Below are positions 9,290-20,060 of a stretch of DNA of 64,000 bases, piece by piece. This stretch comes from Ovis canadensis (Eukaryota > Chordata > Mammalia > Artiodactyla > Bovidae), in assembly GCF_042477335.2 (NCBI RefSeq), contig NC_091247.1, positions 228,060,001 through 228,124,000 on the forward strand, read 5' to 3'. The position numbers were made by a program, and so were the translations under genes. Position 1 is the first letter of the stretch. Every line of letters begins with the position of its first letter. The notes beneath the pieces are model-generated. The model was not told where the DNA came from, made no database searches, and was given only the letters and a program-made list of their open reading frames with translations.

Positions 9290-9805
9290 TTATTACTTTT
9301 TTAAACTTGGAAAACACGGAAAGAAAAACGAGGGCCACAAGAAGCATTAGTGACTTTATTCATTGACTCAGCAATTCCACATTTGGGATTTGTCATAAGG
9401 AATTTTTGTGAACATGCACAAAGATTTAACCATAAGAAGGTTCATCATAAAGGAAGGAGGAAGCAAGGATTAATGTCTAACCAGAGCATATAGGTTAAAC
9501 AAAACACGGTGACTCTACACAGCACTCTGTCATTACCAGTAACATTGTAGATGAGTCCTCTGCACGATGAGTGGACATTTGTCATTAGCCATGCATGAAA
9601 GGAGAAAACTGCAAATCTATTTACAGTGCGATCCCAGTTTTGTTTCAAACATATGTGTGATTCTGTAAAGAGGAAGGAAAAATGCCAACATATTAATAGT
9701 GGTGATCTTCTGTGGTGGAACTCAGGTTATTTTTATTTTCTTCTCCGTAGTTTTTTCCAGTTTCCAATTATTTCTGCAATAAACATGTGGCTTTACAGTA
9801 AAAAA
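9290..9805 (+). repeat. Old L1-like 3' end
   Basis: 'gactcagcaattccacattt', 'gtgaacatgcacaaagattta' and, farther on, 'ttttattttcttctccgtag', 'ttctgcaataaacatgtgg' and a 12-A run match the 3' end of an ancient mammalian L1-type element in sense orientation. The subfamily was not resolved. Confidence 0.6.
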
Positions 9806-9892
9806 AAAAAAAGTCAATTATTTTTATGGCATCCACAAGTATATACACAGTGTTACCCTGATTATGTGAAAATATATTCACATATATATTCA

Positions 9893-9930
9893 TAAAGAGT
9901 CGAACACAACTTAGCGACTGAACGACAACA
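9893..9930 (+). repeat. Tiny Bov-tA 3' tail fragment
   Basis: 'aaagagtcgaacacaactta' followed by 'gcgactgaacgacaaca' is the last 38 bases or so of a sense Bov-tA or BovB tail. Confidence 0.75.
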
Positions 9931-10139
9931 TCGAAAAACGAATAAAAAAGGTCTCTGCACCATGAGATTCTGAGATGTCTCATTTTTATTTGTATTCTCC
10001 TAGGTTTTCCAAATTCCCTAGGGTCTGGTTGTTTTGTTATCTGGTTAGGCAAGATAGAAAAAGAAGGAAAACTGCTAAACTTTCAAAAATGAAAACCTAA
10101 AGTAAATGAGAATCTGAATGAAATAAAATTTAGCTCAAA

Positions 10140-10960
10140 TACCTCGGACACGCGACCAAACAGCGAGCCAGAGGCAGGAGGCTGGATGCGGAAACCGACC
10201 TACTACCGCAGCGCCAGAAAAGAGGCCCCGCCCAGGCCTCAGCGGCTTCTCCGGGACACGACGTCCGCACAGCCCGCTTGCCCAGGCTGTTCGGTGACGG
10301 TCCGGCAGAGGCCCCGCCCCCAGGAACGTAAAGACCACGCCCTCAGACCCCGCCCCGCCCCCTCGGCCGCCCCGCTGCGTCGGTCCTCTAAGCCCCCGGG
10401 CCGGGCCCTCCCCAGGGCTTCCGGAGCCGGCCGCGCCACGGGCCCCGGAGCCGGCCGCGCCACGGGCCCCGCCCCCGGGAACGTAGGGCCACGCCCCCTC
10501 GCCGCCACGCTGCGTCCGCGCCGCCCGTCGCGCAAGTCCTGGCTTCCGGAGCGGGACGGAAGGGCGGGCAGCCAGTCAGGCAGAGGCTGCGAGGCCCAGC
10601 CACGGAAGGGCGCGGTTCCCTGAGGAGCGCCCGAGCGTGCTTCCTTCTGTCCGCCTCAGCCGTGTCCCCGCCTGCCCCCAGGTGCTCAGGTCGCGGAGGG
10701 CACAGGAGGCCGCACTGCCGAGGGGGGCAGAGATCAAAGCGGGGTGGGCTGTGGCCCCCCCCCGCCCCCAGGGACGCGCGCCGCGGGCGGATCAAAGCGC
10801 ATCAGGCCAGGGCCCGCCCTTCCGAGCGAGCGACTGGCCGGGACGCCGGACCTGCAGTGAGCCGGCCGGCAGGGCCCAGCCAGGCGACTTCCTCCGGCCC
10901 CCGGTGGACTCTGCCCCGCGTGAGGGGTCGCGGTGGCCTCAGGGGTGTGAGCCAGGCAGA
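10140..10960. promoter_or_regulatory. CpG island, candidate promoter
   Basis: An abrupt switch from AT-rich sequence to CpG-dense DNA, with many GC boxes ('ccccgcccc') and several ETS-like 'cttccgg' words (for example about 10419 and 10542). No TATA box is evident. A 24 bp unit ending 'ccgcgccacgggcccc' is repeated in tandem at 10422-10470. A larger block ('ccccgcccc.(g/a)gaacgta ... ccacgcc ... cgctgcgtc') occurs at 10310-10382 and again at 10464-10516. The direction of transcription is not clear. No coding exon was recognised beside it. Confidence 0.75.
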
Positions 10961-11009
10961 GTTTGCAGTGCCGCGTCTAAGATAGGAGGCCTCGCAGTCA
11001 TGAGAGCAG

Positions 11010-11180
11010 CTGCCGGTTATTGAAAAACAGTGCCAGGCAGGCCTGGGCCGTGTGCCTTCGTAGCAGCTCCGTTGAGTACCGGTCACCTCCTTTCACAGAT
11101 GAGGGCAGAGCTCTGAGAGGAGGCTCCTCCAAGGCCTCCCAGGAGAAGGTTCACAGTCTGCATTCGGGTCCCGATCCCCA
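11010..11180 (-). repeat. MIR remnant, antisense
   Basis: 'cagtgccaggca', 'tttcacagatgagg', 'caaggcctcccagg' and 'cattcgggtcccgatcc' follow the order of the MIR consensus on the minus strand. It is diverged. Confidence 0.55.
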
Positions 11181-11531
11181 GCTGTGGATCTTAGGCTTAC
11201 ACTTGGTGCTAACCTGACTCTTGAGGGGTGAGGGGCACAGCTGGCTGCCAGCCCGTAACTTACCTTAGCTCACTGCTGCCTCATCCCCAGCAGGTAGACC
11301 CAGAGCTAAGAGCTAAGGCCATCTTGCCCCACTGAAGGTGCCCAGCACCCACCAGCTCTGCCGCAGGAGCCTAGTGACCTCGGTCCATACCCACCTGTTT
11401 GCCTCAGGTGTTGGGAAAGACACCCTCTACCCAGCATCTGAGAAGAGGGTATGAAAAATCGTGGTTTTTGGACCAGGTCAGCCATGCCAGTGGTGCAAGG
11501 CCAGGAAGTGTGAGTGAGAGCAACCCAGGAT

Positions 11532-11717
<186 letters not shown>

Positions 11718-11964
11718 TCTGTTGAAGAAACCAAAGCCCCAGCTACACCAGGGCTGCTTGCCTCCGTCATCTCCATGCACTCCCTTCCTGGGAGGCGCTG
11801 AGGGGCATTTTGTTTTCCACAGGGCTTCCTGGGTTGGTATTTGAAGACCACGTGATGCTGGACGTTGGCAGCCCTGGCCAGCTCGGGGCCCAGCACGGCA
11901 TGCCTGCAGCAATCCAGATTTTCCAGCCTCCAAAAGTACCTCAGAGAGGAAGCTGCACATTTGA

Positions 11965-11980
11965 TTTTTTTTTTTTTTTT
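11965..11980. repeat. Poly-T run
   Basis: Sixteen T in a row, possibly the tail of an antisense retroelement. The adjoining sequence is not recognisable. Confidence 0.6.
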
Positions 11981-12484
11981 GGCTCCATATTAAAGAACAA
12001 AGCATGGGAACTGGACAGGGCTCTCTGTAAACAGAAAACACATGTTTTCTGAGAGAATGGGCTCTTCCCTTCCTGGTTTCTTCTCCCATGGACAAAGGCC
12101 TTCTTAGGTCTCCTTGCTTCAAGAGGCAGGAGGCCTCAGACCCAGGGCCAACAGAAGGTGATTATTTTTGCCCCAACTCAGGGCACAACACCCACAGTCT
12201 TAAATGGGAGTGGGAATGGGTGTTAGGAGTCCACTCAGCACTGGGGTGGGCCTGGGGTGTGGTCCTGGGAAAGAAGACCCTCAGGAGCCTGAACAGGGTT
12301 GGGGTGAGGGAGGGGGAGTCTGGGCCATTTGTATCTTCCAAGCACTTGAGAATCATCTTGGGCTGTGCTCAAGCCGTCTTCGGGTGAATGTGTGTTTCTT
12401 GAGGCCTACTAGTCAAACACCAGGGTAGAGACATCTCTTAACTCAGAAGAAAGGCTGGGGCTTGATGTCTACAGATAGCAGGCA

Positions 12485-12640
12485 CACAGACAGTGTGCGC
12501 TGCTGTGTGACCTCAGGTAAGTTTCTTAACCTCTCTGAGCCTAAGTTTTCTCATCTGTAAAATGGGAATAATGGTATTTGGTTGTTGAGGCTGAAATTAG
12601 ATAATGAGTATAGCCCTGTCAGACACAGAGAACAAATGAA
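12485..12640 (+). repeat. MIR SINE, sense
   Basis: 'gctgtgtgacctcaggtaag', 'cttaacctctctgagcct' and 'ctcatctgtaaaatggg' are the classic MIR core in sense orientation. The spacer 12641-13300 is unique, with no gene recognised. Confidence 0.92.
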
Positions 12641-13299
12641 TAAGTAAATCAAGCAATGCCTAAGTTCCATTGGTGAGCTCTGTCCACAAGAGTGGCCTGA
12701 GAACCCTCTACAAATACGGAGGACTCCCTTACTTCACCGAGAACCTCCACACCCCCTGGTCCACTAGGTGAGCATGACGACTCAGCGACCCCTAGACCAG
12801 CCTCAGCATCTCTGGAAGCAGTCATCTTGGGAACACATCATTCTTTCGAAGCACCCCACCGGCCTGATCGTTGTCCTTGGGAGAGATTTGATTTTGGAAA
12901 TAACCAGATGTGCTTTGGGCCAAGTTGGCTGAGTAGAGGTGCAGAAGCCAAGCCAGCGCCCCCCTCCCCAACCCATTCAGTGCCAGAATGTGCCACAACT
13001 GCAAAGTCAGGAGGCCTGTGGCTCCCAGCTCTGCAGGCAGTTTGGAAGGTGAATCTTGACCGGATCGTCTGGACTGGCCGCTGCTAGTGTTCGCGGGTGT
13101 GAGACTGCCAGCATGCGGGCGTATGAACCCAGGAGAGGCACACACACCCAGGCTCAGTGGACGAGCTAAACCAAAGCCAGGCTAATTAACACAAGGCTGC
13201 CTTTCATCTCTCAGCTCACAGTTCGAGTTTCATGGAAATCTGTGTGGGAAAATTCCTAGCGTTTGTGGCACAGGCAGATGCGTGAGAGGGAGGCAGGAA

Positions 13300-13470
13300 G
13301 TGGTCCTGGAAGAGTGCAGGGCTCGGAGGCTGGGGTTTCCTCCTGGCTTTGTACTTAACGGGCTCCGTGGCCTCTGGCTAATCACTTCTCCAGCCCTTGG
13401 CTTTTCCATCTGAACAATGGGGATCTGGCTGTCTATCCTTAATGTGAAAAGTAAATTGGGAGCTGGAGGG
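13300..13470 (+). repeat. MIR SINE, sense
   Basis: 'cctcctggctttgtactta', 'ggcctctggctaatcacttc' and 'ttccatctgaacaatgggga' follow the MIR core order. Confidence 0.8.
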
Positions 13471-13504
13471 ATGGATAAAAACGTATCTAAAAGTCCTGAC
13501 CTCA

Positions 13505-13790
13505 TGCAGCGAGGGCCTTAAAAACACGGATACCATTTGACCTAACATGCCTGCTTCTGGGAATTTATCTTCAGGAAAGAAACATAGCCACACTTGAAAC
13601 TGTCAGTACAAAGATGTTCCAGTAGCATTTTGGGGGTTGGGGTTGGACACACCTTGCTGCTTTCGGATCTTAGTTCCCTGATCAGAGGTTGAACCCGTGC
13701 CCTCTGCAGTGAAAGTGCGGCGTCCTAACCACTAGTTCCCACCAGGGGAGACCCCCAGCAGCATTATTTGTAGTAGCAAAAAGTTTATTT
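13505..13790 (+). repeat. Old L1 3' fragment split by a SINE
   Basis: 'taccatttgacctaacatgc', 'gggaatttatcttcagg' and 'gttccagtagcattt' read as an L1 3' region and resume at about 13757 ('cagcagcattatttgtagta') after an antisense CHR SINE. The word 'agtagcattt'/'agcagcatta' on both sides looks like a diverged target duplication. Confidence 0.6.
13635..13748 (-). mobile_element. CHR-type SINE, antisense
   Basis: 'ggatcttagttccctgatca', 'gaggttgaacccgtgccc', 'agtgaaagtgcggcgtccta' and 'accactagt' are the reverse complement of a CHR tRNA-derived SINE. Confidence 0.85.
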
Positions 13791-14003
13791 TCACTTATTT
13801 TATTTTATTTTGGCTGCGCTGGGTCTTCGTTGCAGTGTGCCACCTTCTCGTTGCAGAGAATGGGCTCTAGCACCCAGGGGCTCAGTGGTTGCAGCTTGCA
13901 GGCTTCGTTTCCCTGCTAGCATGTGGGATCTTAGTTCCCAACCAGGGATCAAAACCTGTTCCCTGCTTTGGAAGGTGGATCATTAATCACCAGGGAAGCC
14001 CTG
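13790..14003 (-). mobile_element. Longer CHR-type SINE, antisense
   Basis: Starts with an A/T-rich tail ('ttattttattttattttggc'), then 'tgcgctgggtcttcgttgc', 'gggatcttagttcccaacca' and the reversed head 'caccagggaagccc'. This is the longer SINE2 variant of cetartiodactyls. Confidence 0.85.
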
Positions 14004-14036
14004 CAAAAACCTTAAGGAAAACTACACGTCCAACAG

Positions 14037-14222
14037 GGCTTCCCTTGTGGCTCGGCCTGTGATGTGGGAGACCTGGGTTGGATCCCTGGGTTGGGACAAT
14101 CCCCTGGAAAAGGGAAGGGCTACACACTCCAGTATTCTGGTCTAGAGAATTCCATGGACTGTGTAGCCCCTGGGATCACAAAAGAGCTGGACACAACTGA
14201 GCAACTTTCACTTTCACTTCAT
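14037..14222 (+). mobile_element. Bov-tA SINE, sense, with target-site duplication
   Basis: The element runs from the tRNA head 'ggcttcccttgtggctcgg' through 'gggttggatccctggg' to the tail 'gcaactttcactttcactt'. The 11-mer acgtccaacag flanks it at 14026-14036 and 14223-14233. Confidence 0.95.
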
Positions 14223-14349
14223 ACGTCCAACAGTAGTGGCAAGAATGATAAGACGGATGACTACACGGCTCTCGGGTGTACTCCAGGCAGGCAATACACA
14301 GGCTGTGCCCGTGTGATGTTGGTCCTTAACCTATGCCAGTGACATTGTT

Positions 14350-14795
14350 AAAAAAAAGCATTCATAATAGTTCTATTCCCAACAGCCAGAACATCAGAAA
14401 CAACTCAGTCGTCTGCAGCAGCAGAACAGGTAGACAAGCTGTGATGGGCATATAATGGGATAAAATAAAACAGTCGACAGAGTGCACTGCTGACGGACAT
14501 ATTGACAGACGGATGGATGTCAACGAGGCTGTGTGAGTCCACACTCTGACCCCATTTATAGTGAATAAAGGTAAAGCATTTATAGTGGTAGAATTCAGAT
14601 CGGTGGTTGCCTGGGCCCGAGGAGGCAAAGATTGCCTGCCAGGGGACATTTTGTGGTGATGGTATTTTCTTTCTCGATTGTAATGGTGCTTAGAGGGATG
14701 AAAATGTTTGTAAAAACTCATTGAACAGTGACGTGAAAAGGATATCATTGCATGGAAATTAAACCTCAGTAAAGCTGATTTTTAAAAAATCAATG
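14350..14795 (+). mobile_element. L1 3' end, sense
   Basis: 'gggcatataatgggataaa', 'ggtggttgcctgggcc', 'ttttgtggtgatggtat', 'aaaactcattgaacagtg' and 'aaattaaacctcagtaaagc' follow the L1M 3' end in order. Confidence 0.85.
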
Positions 14796-14939
14796 GTATT
14801 TAAATTTCATTTTTCAAATTCTGGAAAGAATAAAATTTAATGACATAAACAAAGCATGTTAAACCAAAAGATTCTTAAATAACCTATACTGTGATCACAC
14901 ACACACTCACGGAGTACATATACATATGTGGTTTGGAAA

Positions 14940-15080
14940 TACACTGGGACTTTCAACAAAGTGTACCTGGTAATTACCTCATGGGTAATTTTTGTTTTCT
15001 TTTTTGTGCTTTTCTATATTTCCAAATTTTCTACAACACTTTTCCTTTTATAAACAGATTAAATAAAAAACAAATACATC
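14940..15080 (+). repeat. Old L1/HAL1-like 3' tail
   Basis: 'ttttgttttcttttttgtgc', 'tatatttccaaattttctac' and 'acttttccttttataa' resemble the 3' tail of an ancient L1-type element and echo the tail at 9730-9800. Confidence 0.5.
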
Positions 15081-15590
15081 TCCTGTCCCTTCTTCCAGCT
15101 GTAGCAGGCCAGGGACACGGGGCTGTGCTCTGGGACAGAACAGTGACTATGCCCGGGTCCAGCGAAAGGGAACTGCCTGGAAGGTAGTAGTGGCGATGGG
15201 AGCGTGAGGGTGGGGCTCTCTGCCCCACCCCTTTGGCCCAGGTTCTGTGCTGGGTTATTCTTGAGAGCTGCCATGCCCACTGGGCCGTATACATGCAGGG
15301 AGAAGCAGGGTCCCTGGGCCAGCCTGGGTGAGCGGGAAGCCAGACCTTCCTGTTTGGAGTGACAGGAACCTGTGACTCCAAGCCCTCCCTGCTGCAAGTG
15401 TGCCAGTCTTCCCTGCTGCCGTGGGCAAGGGCAGGTGGGGGTTCTGGTCTCTGCCCCAGTGCCACTGTCCCTGCTACCAGAGGTCCTCCTTGGGAAGGTC
15501 TGCAGAGGGGCTGAGGGGGTGGCAGACCCGGTGCCAGCAAATGAGCAGCAGTCTCCTGCCCCTGCGGCCTCAGGAGGCTGGGGCTATTGT
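15081..15590. other. Unique sequence, no gene recognised
   Basis: GC-rich single-copy DNA. The 207-codon minus frame across it has no domain and spans repeat sequence at both ends, so it is treated as chance. Confidence 0.45.
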
Positions 15591-15705
15591 TTATTACTCC
15601 CACTCCTTCCAAGCTGGGGGACACTGAATGGAGAAGTGACTTGCCCAGAGTCAACCTGTTGGTAGCCCCCGGCAGCTCAGATTTGACCCAATGCCTGGGT
15701 TCCTA
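15590..15705 (-). repeat. MIR SINE, antisense
   Basis: 'gaatggagaagtgacttgcc', 'cagagtcaacctgttggtag' and 'cagatttgacccaatgcctg' match reversed MIR. Confidence 0.75.
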
Positions 15706-16067
15706 CTGCCTTTAAATTTCAGCTCCCAGGAGCTTCTGGGACCCAAACAGCTCATGAGTGCAGCATGGGTTTGGGGGTCACGGGCTGTGTTTTTCTTGTG
15801 CCTGTTGTCTGCTCTTGGTATCGTGCGATTTACCATCTACTACAGTTTTGGTGGACCGGTCAGCTGGGAACGTGCGCTCCTCTGAGCGTAGGGCTCTGCC
15901 CGAGTTTAGAGCTGCTGGGATCCCCTCCCCATCAGGCCTCTCCCCTCCAACCAGCTGGCTTCACAAAGGTGCTGAGGAGGAGACCTGACTGAATGGGGTT
16001 TTTTGCCCTCTTCGACTGAGCAGATTTGACAACAGACTGCAGAAATTAAAAATAAGAGCCTGCAACT

Positions 16068-16092
16068 GTTAAAAAAAAATTTTTTTTTTAAC
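16068..16092. repeat. AT palindrome
   Basis: GTT, nine A, ten T, AAC. This is a self-complementary 25-mer apart from the odd central base. It could extrude as a small cruciform and is a natural bendable or slippage-prone site. Confidence 0.9.
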
Positions 16093-16394
16093 CAAGTCAC
16101 AAATGGGAAAGATGAGGCACAGCAGGTTAAGGACATTTTGTGATGTAGAGTTTTTATCACCCGGCACTTTGGTGACTGTGAATGTCACAATGCATGGTCC
16201 TTGGGAGCAGGCGGCAGTAGAAACGAGGGGTTCACACCCGTGTGTGAAGCTGCGCAGCTGTGTGAAGCTCAGCCTGGCTTCAGTTCCCGGTGCGGGGGCC
16301 ATTTGTTCTGCTTGGATTCTTCTGCGGGGCCTCACAGGGTTCCCATTTGAAAACAAGTCGATGGAGTCAAAGAAAACAATTTTTAAATGAAGTG

Positions 16395-16660
16395 CAGGGG
16401 GACAGGATGGATCGGGAAGTTAGCGCTGACTATTACACTATAGGACTGCACACGACGGACACTATGTATGAAATAGGTAACTAATGACAACCGGCTGTAT
16501 GCCACAGGGAACTCAGTGCTCTGTGGGGACCTAGATGGGAAGGAGATCCAAAAAAGAGGGGCTACAGGTGTACACAGAGCTGATTTATCTTGCTGTACAG
16601 CGGAAACTAACACAACACTGTAAAGGAACTATTCTCCACTAGAAGCTAAGTTTTAAAACA
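16395..16660 (+). mobile_element. L1 3' UTR fragment, sense
   Basis: 'gaaataggtaactaatgaca', 'gccacagggaactcagtgct', 'gggaaggagatccaaaaaag', 'cttgctgtacagcgg' and 'aactaacacaacactgtaaa' are the artiodactyl L1 3' UTR in order. Confidence 0.92.
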
Positions 16661-16869
16661 CGAAATGTGTTTGTATGTCAATTTATATAAAGAAATGAAC
16701 CGTAGCGTGAGTGGCCAAAGGCGGCTTTCGATTAAAAGGATTAAGAGGGACATGCTTACTTTCCGTGTGTGTGCGCATAGTATCGTCTGTATTGATTTTG
16801 TAACAAGAAGGGACAGAATATACTCTTATCAAAACTAGTCAAATTTCACCTGAGCTTTCATGGCAATTG

Positions 16870-17050
16870 ACATAACACAACAGACAATCCAGGGTATTTT
16901 TATTGAGTATCTGATATGTGCCAGATATTCTGCCAAACTCTCCCACCATCCTGGCTCCTCAGACGCGCCACAGGCAGGGGATGTCACCCCTGCACACGCC
17001 AGCCGAGGCCCTGAGTCCTACATGCACCCACGTGGCAGAGCTGGGGGCTG
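16870..17050 (-). repeat. Possible MIR remnant, antisense
   Basis: 'tattgagtatctgatatgtg', 'ccagatattctgcc' and, at some distance, 'ggcagagctgggggctgaac' follow reversed MIR weakly. Confidence 0.5.
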
Positions 17051-17295
17051 AACATAGATGGTTCCAACTCTTAAAACTGCATTATTTTCCGAAACAATTT
17101 TCTGCTTCTTCAAGGTGAACGTTTTTCCTACATACAATGACCTTTCATTCAAATATTTTATCTTTTTAGATAGAACCTGAAGTTATTTCTATACACAAAA
17201 TTTAATAAACCAAATATAAAAATCATCTCTTTTTTTTTGCCTTTAACTTTATGACCCTGTTAGCCAACGGGCAAAGTAGGCAACAGCCCAGGACC

Positions 17296-17610
17296 CAGGG
17301 CAAAATGAAAATGCAAGGCCCCTTGTTCAAAAAGGATTAAGAATTTTAAAAACAACGAGGTCCTGATAAATCATAATGGAAAACAATGTAAAAAAAGAAC
17401 ATATATATATACGCATGTGTATATATACATAAATATCTGTATCACTGAGTCACTTTGGTGTACAGCAGAAATTGACACAGCATTGTAAATCAACTGTACT
17501 TAAATTTTTAAAATTTGGTTAAAAAATAAATGTAAGACAGGGACAGCAGAGCGTAGAGCATAACTGTGCAGGCTACATACCCATAAACAAGATCTTGGCA
17601 GTTTTTGGCA
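17296..17610 (+). repeat. Ancient repeat of uncertain family, split by an L1 tail
   Basis: The left part 'gggcaaaatgaaaatgcaag' ... 'aaaaaggattaagaatttt' (to about 17348) and the right part 'gacagggacagcagagcgta' ... 'gcaggctacatacccata' (from about 17537) join as one old element. The same unit occurs uninterrupted at 22890-22995. The intervening 17375-17500 is an L1 3' end ('gtgtacagcagaaattgaca', 'gtaaatcaactgtactt'). Confidence 0.6.
17375..17500 (+). mobile_element. Short L1 3' end, sense
   Basis: 'gataaatcataatggaaaac', a TA-rich stretch at 17401-17425, 'actgagtcactttggtgtac' and 'cattgtaaatcaactgtact' form the artiodactyl L1 tail inserted in an older repeat. Confidence 0.85.
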
Positions 17611-19125
17611 AAGCTAAGGTGATGTCCCCTTTGGGAACAAGCTGACCACCAGCGACCACATATTTGAAAGCAAATGGGTGGGCTCAAGCTTCAGGAAGCC
17701 ATGCAGTTATGGGTGCATTTTTCAGTCTTGGAAACACAAAGTGATTGTAGCTCGGGAGTGGAGTCCCCAGTGAGGATGCCGGGGAGAGAACAGGCAGCTC
17801 GTCCCCACCCCTAGAAAGGACCCGGCCTCTGAGCGAGGGGCTTTCGTGTCAATGAGAAATACCTACTGTGGCACGCACCTCAACACTGAGCCGGGTGGAA
17901 CTTCAGCGCACTGCCTGAGTGTGGGCCTGACCGACTAGGTCTTGGGGAGAAATGCTTGGTCCTGTGAAACCACCACTTGGGGAAGGCTCCTGGGCTTCAT
18001 CAGTAGGTGGCTTCTTTTCCAGATGAGGCAAACTGCAGGTGCTGCAGGGGGTGAGCCGGCAGCCGAGGTCCGTAAGCTGACAGAGGCCTGAGGCTCTGAA
18101 CACCTGCTCCACACACCGCCCTGGGCAGCCCCAGGCTGACCTGCCTGCCTCCGCCACCACTGTGTCCATGTCAAGTTCTGAAGTTTCCAGATGAATGGGC
18201 GGCACCCACCAGGTGGCCCCATGTGCAGCCTCTTCCGTGACCTGCTTGTGGACATCCAGGACTGACTCCGCAAAGGGTCACATTTGAGAAGTCAAAGGTG
18301 GAGGGGGGGCATTGGGGGCAAATATCCACTGCGGGGAGAAGTTCCCTGACACTTGGAGGGAATACCCAGTTTCCTGGGACAAGAGACAACATACCCCCCT
18401 CTCCAACCCCAACCTGTCTCCACAGTTCCCTTGCCTATTTTTCTTTAAAAGAGCAACCCACCCCATTCTCCCAGCCTCTCACAGAGCTCTGGAATAGTGG
18501 GCCAGGGACTGTTTTCTCTATGAACACATCTTCCTGGGAAAGACAGACAAACTGACGAACAGGGCTCGAGTATCCCAAGGCCGAGTGACAATGGATGCTC
18601 CGTGTCTCTCTGCTCCTGTTTCAGGGTTCATATGGCCCTTAACGGGACTGGGCTTGGCCGCTCAGAAGGTTCCCAGGCGCGGGGGCTGCCTCTTCTAGCC
18701 CCAGACACGTCCCCAGGACCCTGCCAAGCAGAGCCCAAAGGACAAAGAATGGTGCCAGCATCCAGGGAGCTCCTGAGAAGAGGAGGCCTGCGCTTCCAGG
18801 TGAGAGCAAGCCTGTGAACCCTCCTGCCTTGCCCAGGACAGCTGCCCAGAGGGCAAAGACGGTCTTACATTCACCGCACACGCGGCCGGGAGCAGGTGGG
18901 CAGGACCCCGGACCCTGTATGGAGCCCAGGTCCTCTCTGGGCACCTGCGTCCCAGCTGTCCCCCTGCTCTCAGACAGAAGCACAGGGAGCTGCTTGTAGC
19001 AGCTGACCTGGCCAGTGTGCTGGGGGGACAAACAGGAGGGAGCCCCTCAGAGCCCAGGCCTGCTGCTGCTGCACTGGGGTCCACCACCTTCCGGGAAAAT
19101 CTGGGGCCACCTCACTCCCCACCCC
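17611..19125. other. Unique GC-rich sequence, no gene recognised
   Basis: Many overlapping short frames on both strands but no motif or consistent splice structure. A 14-C run (19129-19142) follows at its right end. Confidence 0.45.
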
Positions 19126-19429
19126 CGACCCCCCCCCCCCCCGCCCGCCAAAAATTTGCCCAGGATGCACTGGCATGGGTTATAAAACAGGCAGGTGCCC
19201 GAGGAAGGTGCCTCAGCCGCGGCAGCAGGGGCCCTGGAAACAGCCCCGCCCTGAGCTGGGGGCGGTTGTTTACCACTTAGGAAAAGAACATCCCCAAACA
19301 GTTTCTGGGTGGAATTTCAGGTCCTGGAGATTTCTGAGTAGCCAGGCGTCTCCCCATCGTATTTCTTTCTTTCCTCCCCTCTCCAGGCCTGCGTTCCCTC
19401 TTTGTTGCCAAGCTCAGACGACGCTGCTG

Positions 19430-20060
19430 AAACCCAGCCCAGAGCCCCGCGAAGCCCGGAAACTTCCAGCTCCGCGACTGTGCGCAAAGTTGGGGTCGCG
19501 GGACCGGGGTGACAGCGGCGCCGCGGGGCCGGGTGCGGCGTGCCCCGGGGCCGGCGGCCTCTCGCGGCCTCACTCGGCCCAGCCGCGCCTGGACCTCGGA
19601 CCGTGCGCAGGCCGGACGTGAACTTGACTCCGGTGGGGACCGCGGGGCACCGGGGATGACCTGGTAAGCGGCGCCCGGCTCTGCCGCCCTCGCCCTCGGC
19701 GCCCCCCGCGGCCGCCGGGGTCCGGGGCTGGGCTGGGGTTCGGGGCCGGGGATCGGGCCGGGAGGGGGCGCCCGGGGTGCGGGCGCGGGCGCGGGGGGCG
19801 CCGCCGTGACCGTGGCCGCCATGGAGCGCACGGCCGAGCCCGCGGCCCTCCGCCCAGCGAAGCCGCCCTCCCTGGCCTTGCGAACAAAGACTCGGGAAGT
19901 TGGGAAGGGAATCTTTCCCGACATTTTCGTCCCCCTCTCCACCTCCGCCACCCTCGGCTGCTGGGTCTGGGCGGCGGCCATCAGGGCTCTTAAAGGGGAC
20001 AGAAGCTCGCTCTGGTTTTCTCTGTCCTCCGGTCTTGCTCGACCCCCACCCGCGTTGGCC
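19430..20060 (+). promoter_or_regulatory. CpG island with possible first exon
   Basis: CpG-dense DNA rising from about 19430. On the plus strand an ATG at 19656 is followed eight bases in by a good donor (CTG|GTAAGC, GT at 19664). Another ATG at 19821 sits in an ideal Kozak context (gccgccATGG) and opens 118 codons to 20177, but the product is not recognisable. The opposite strand is also open for 384 codons, which argues that openness reflects composition only. The best reading is a promoter and 5' exon of an unidentified gene, probably on the plus strand. Confidence 0.6.
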
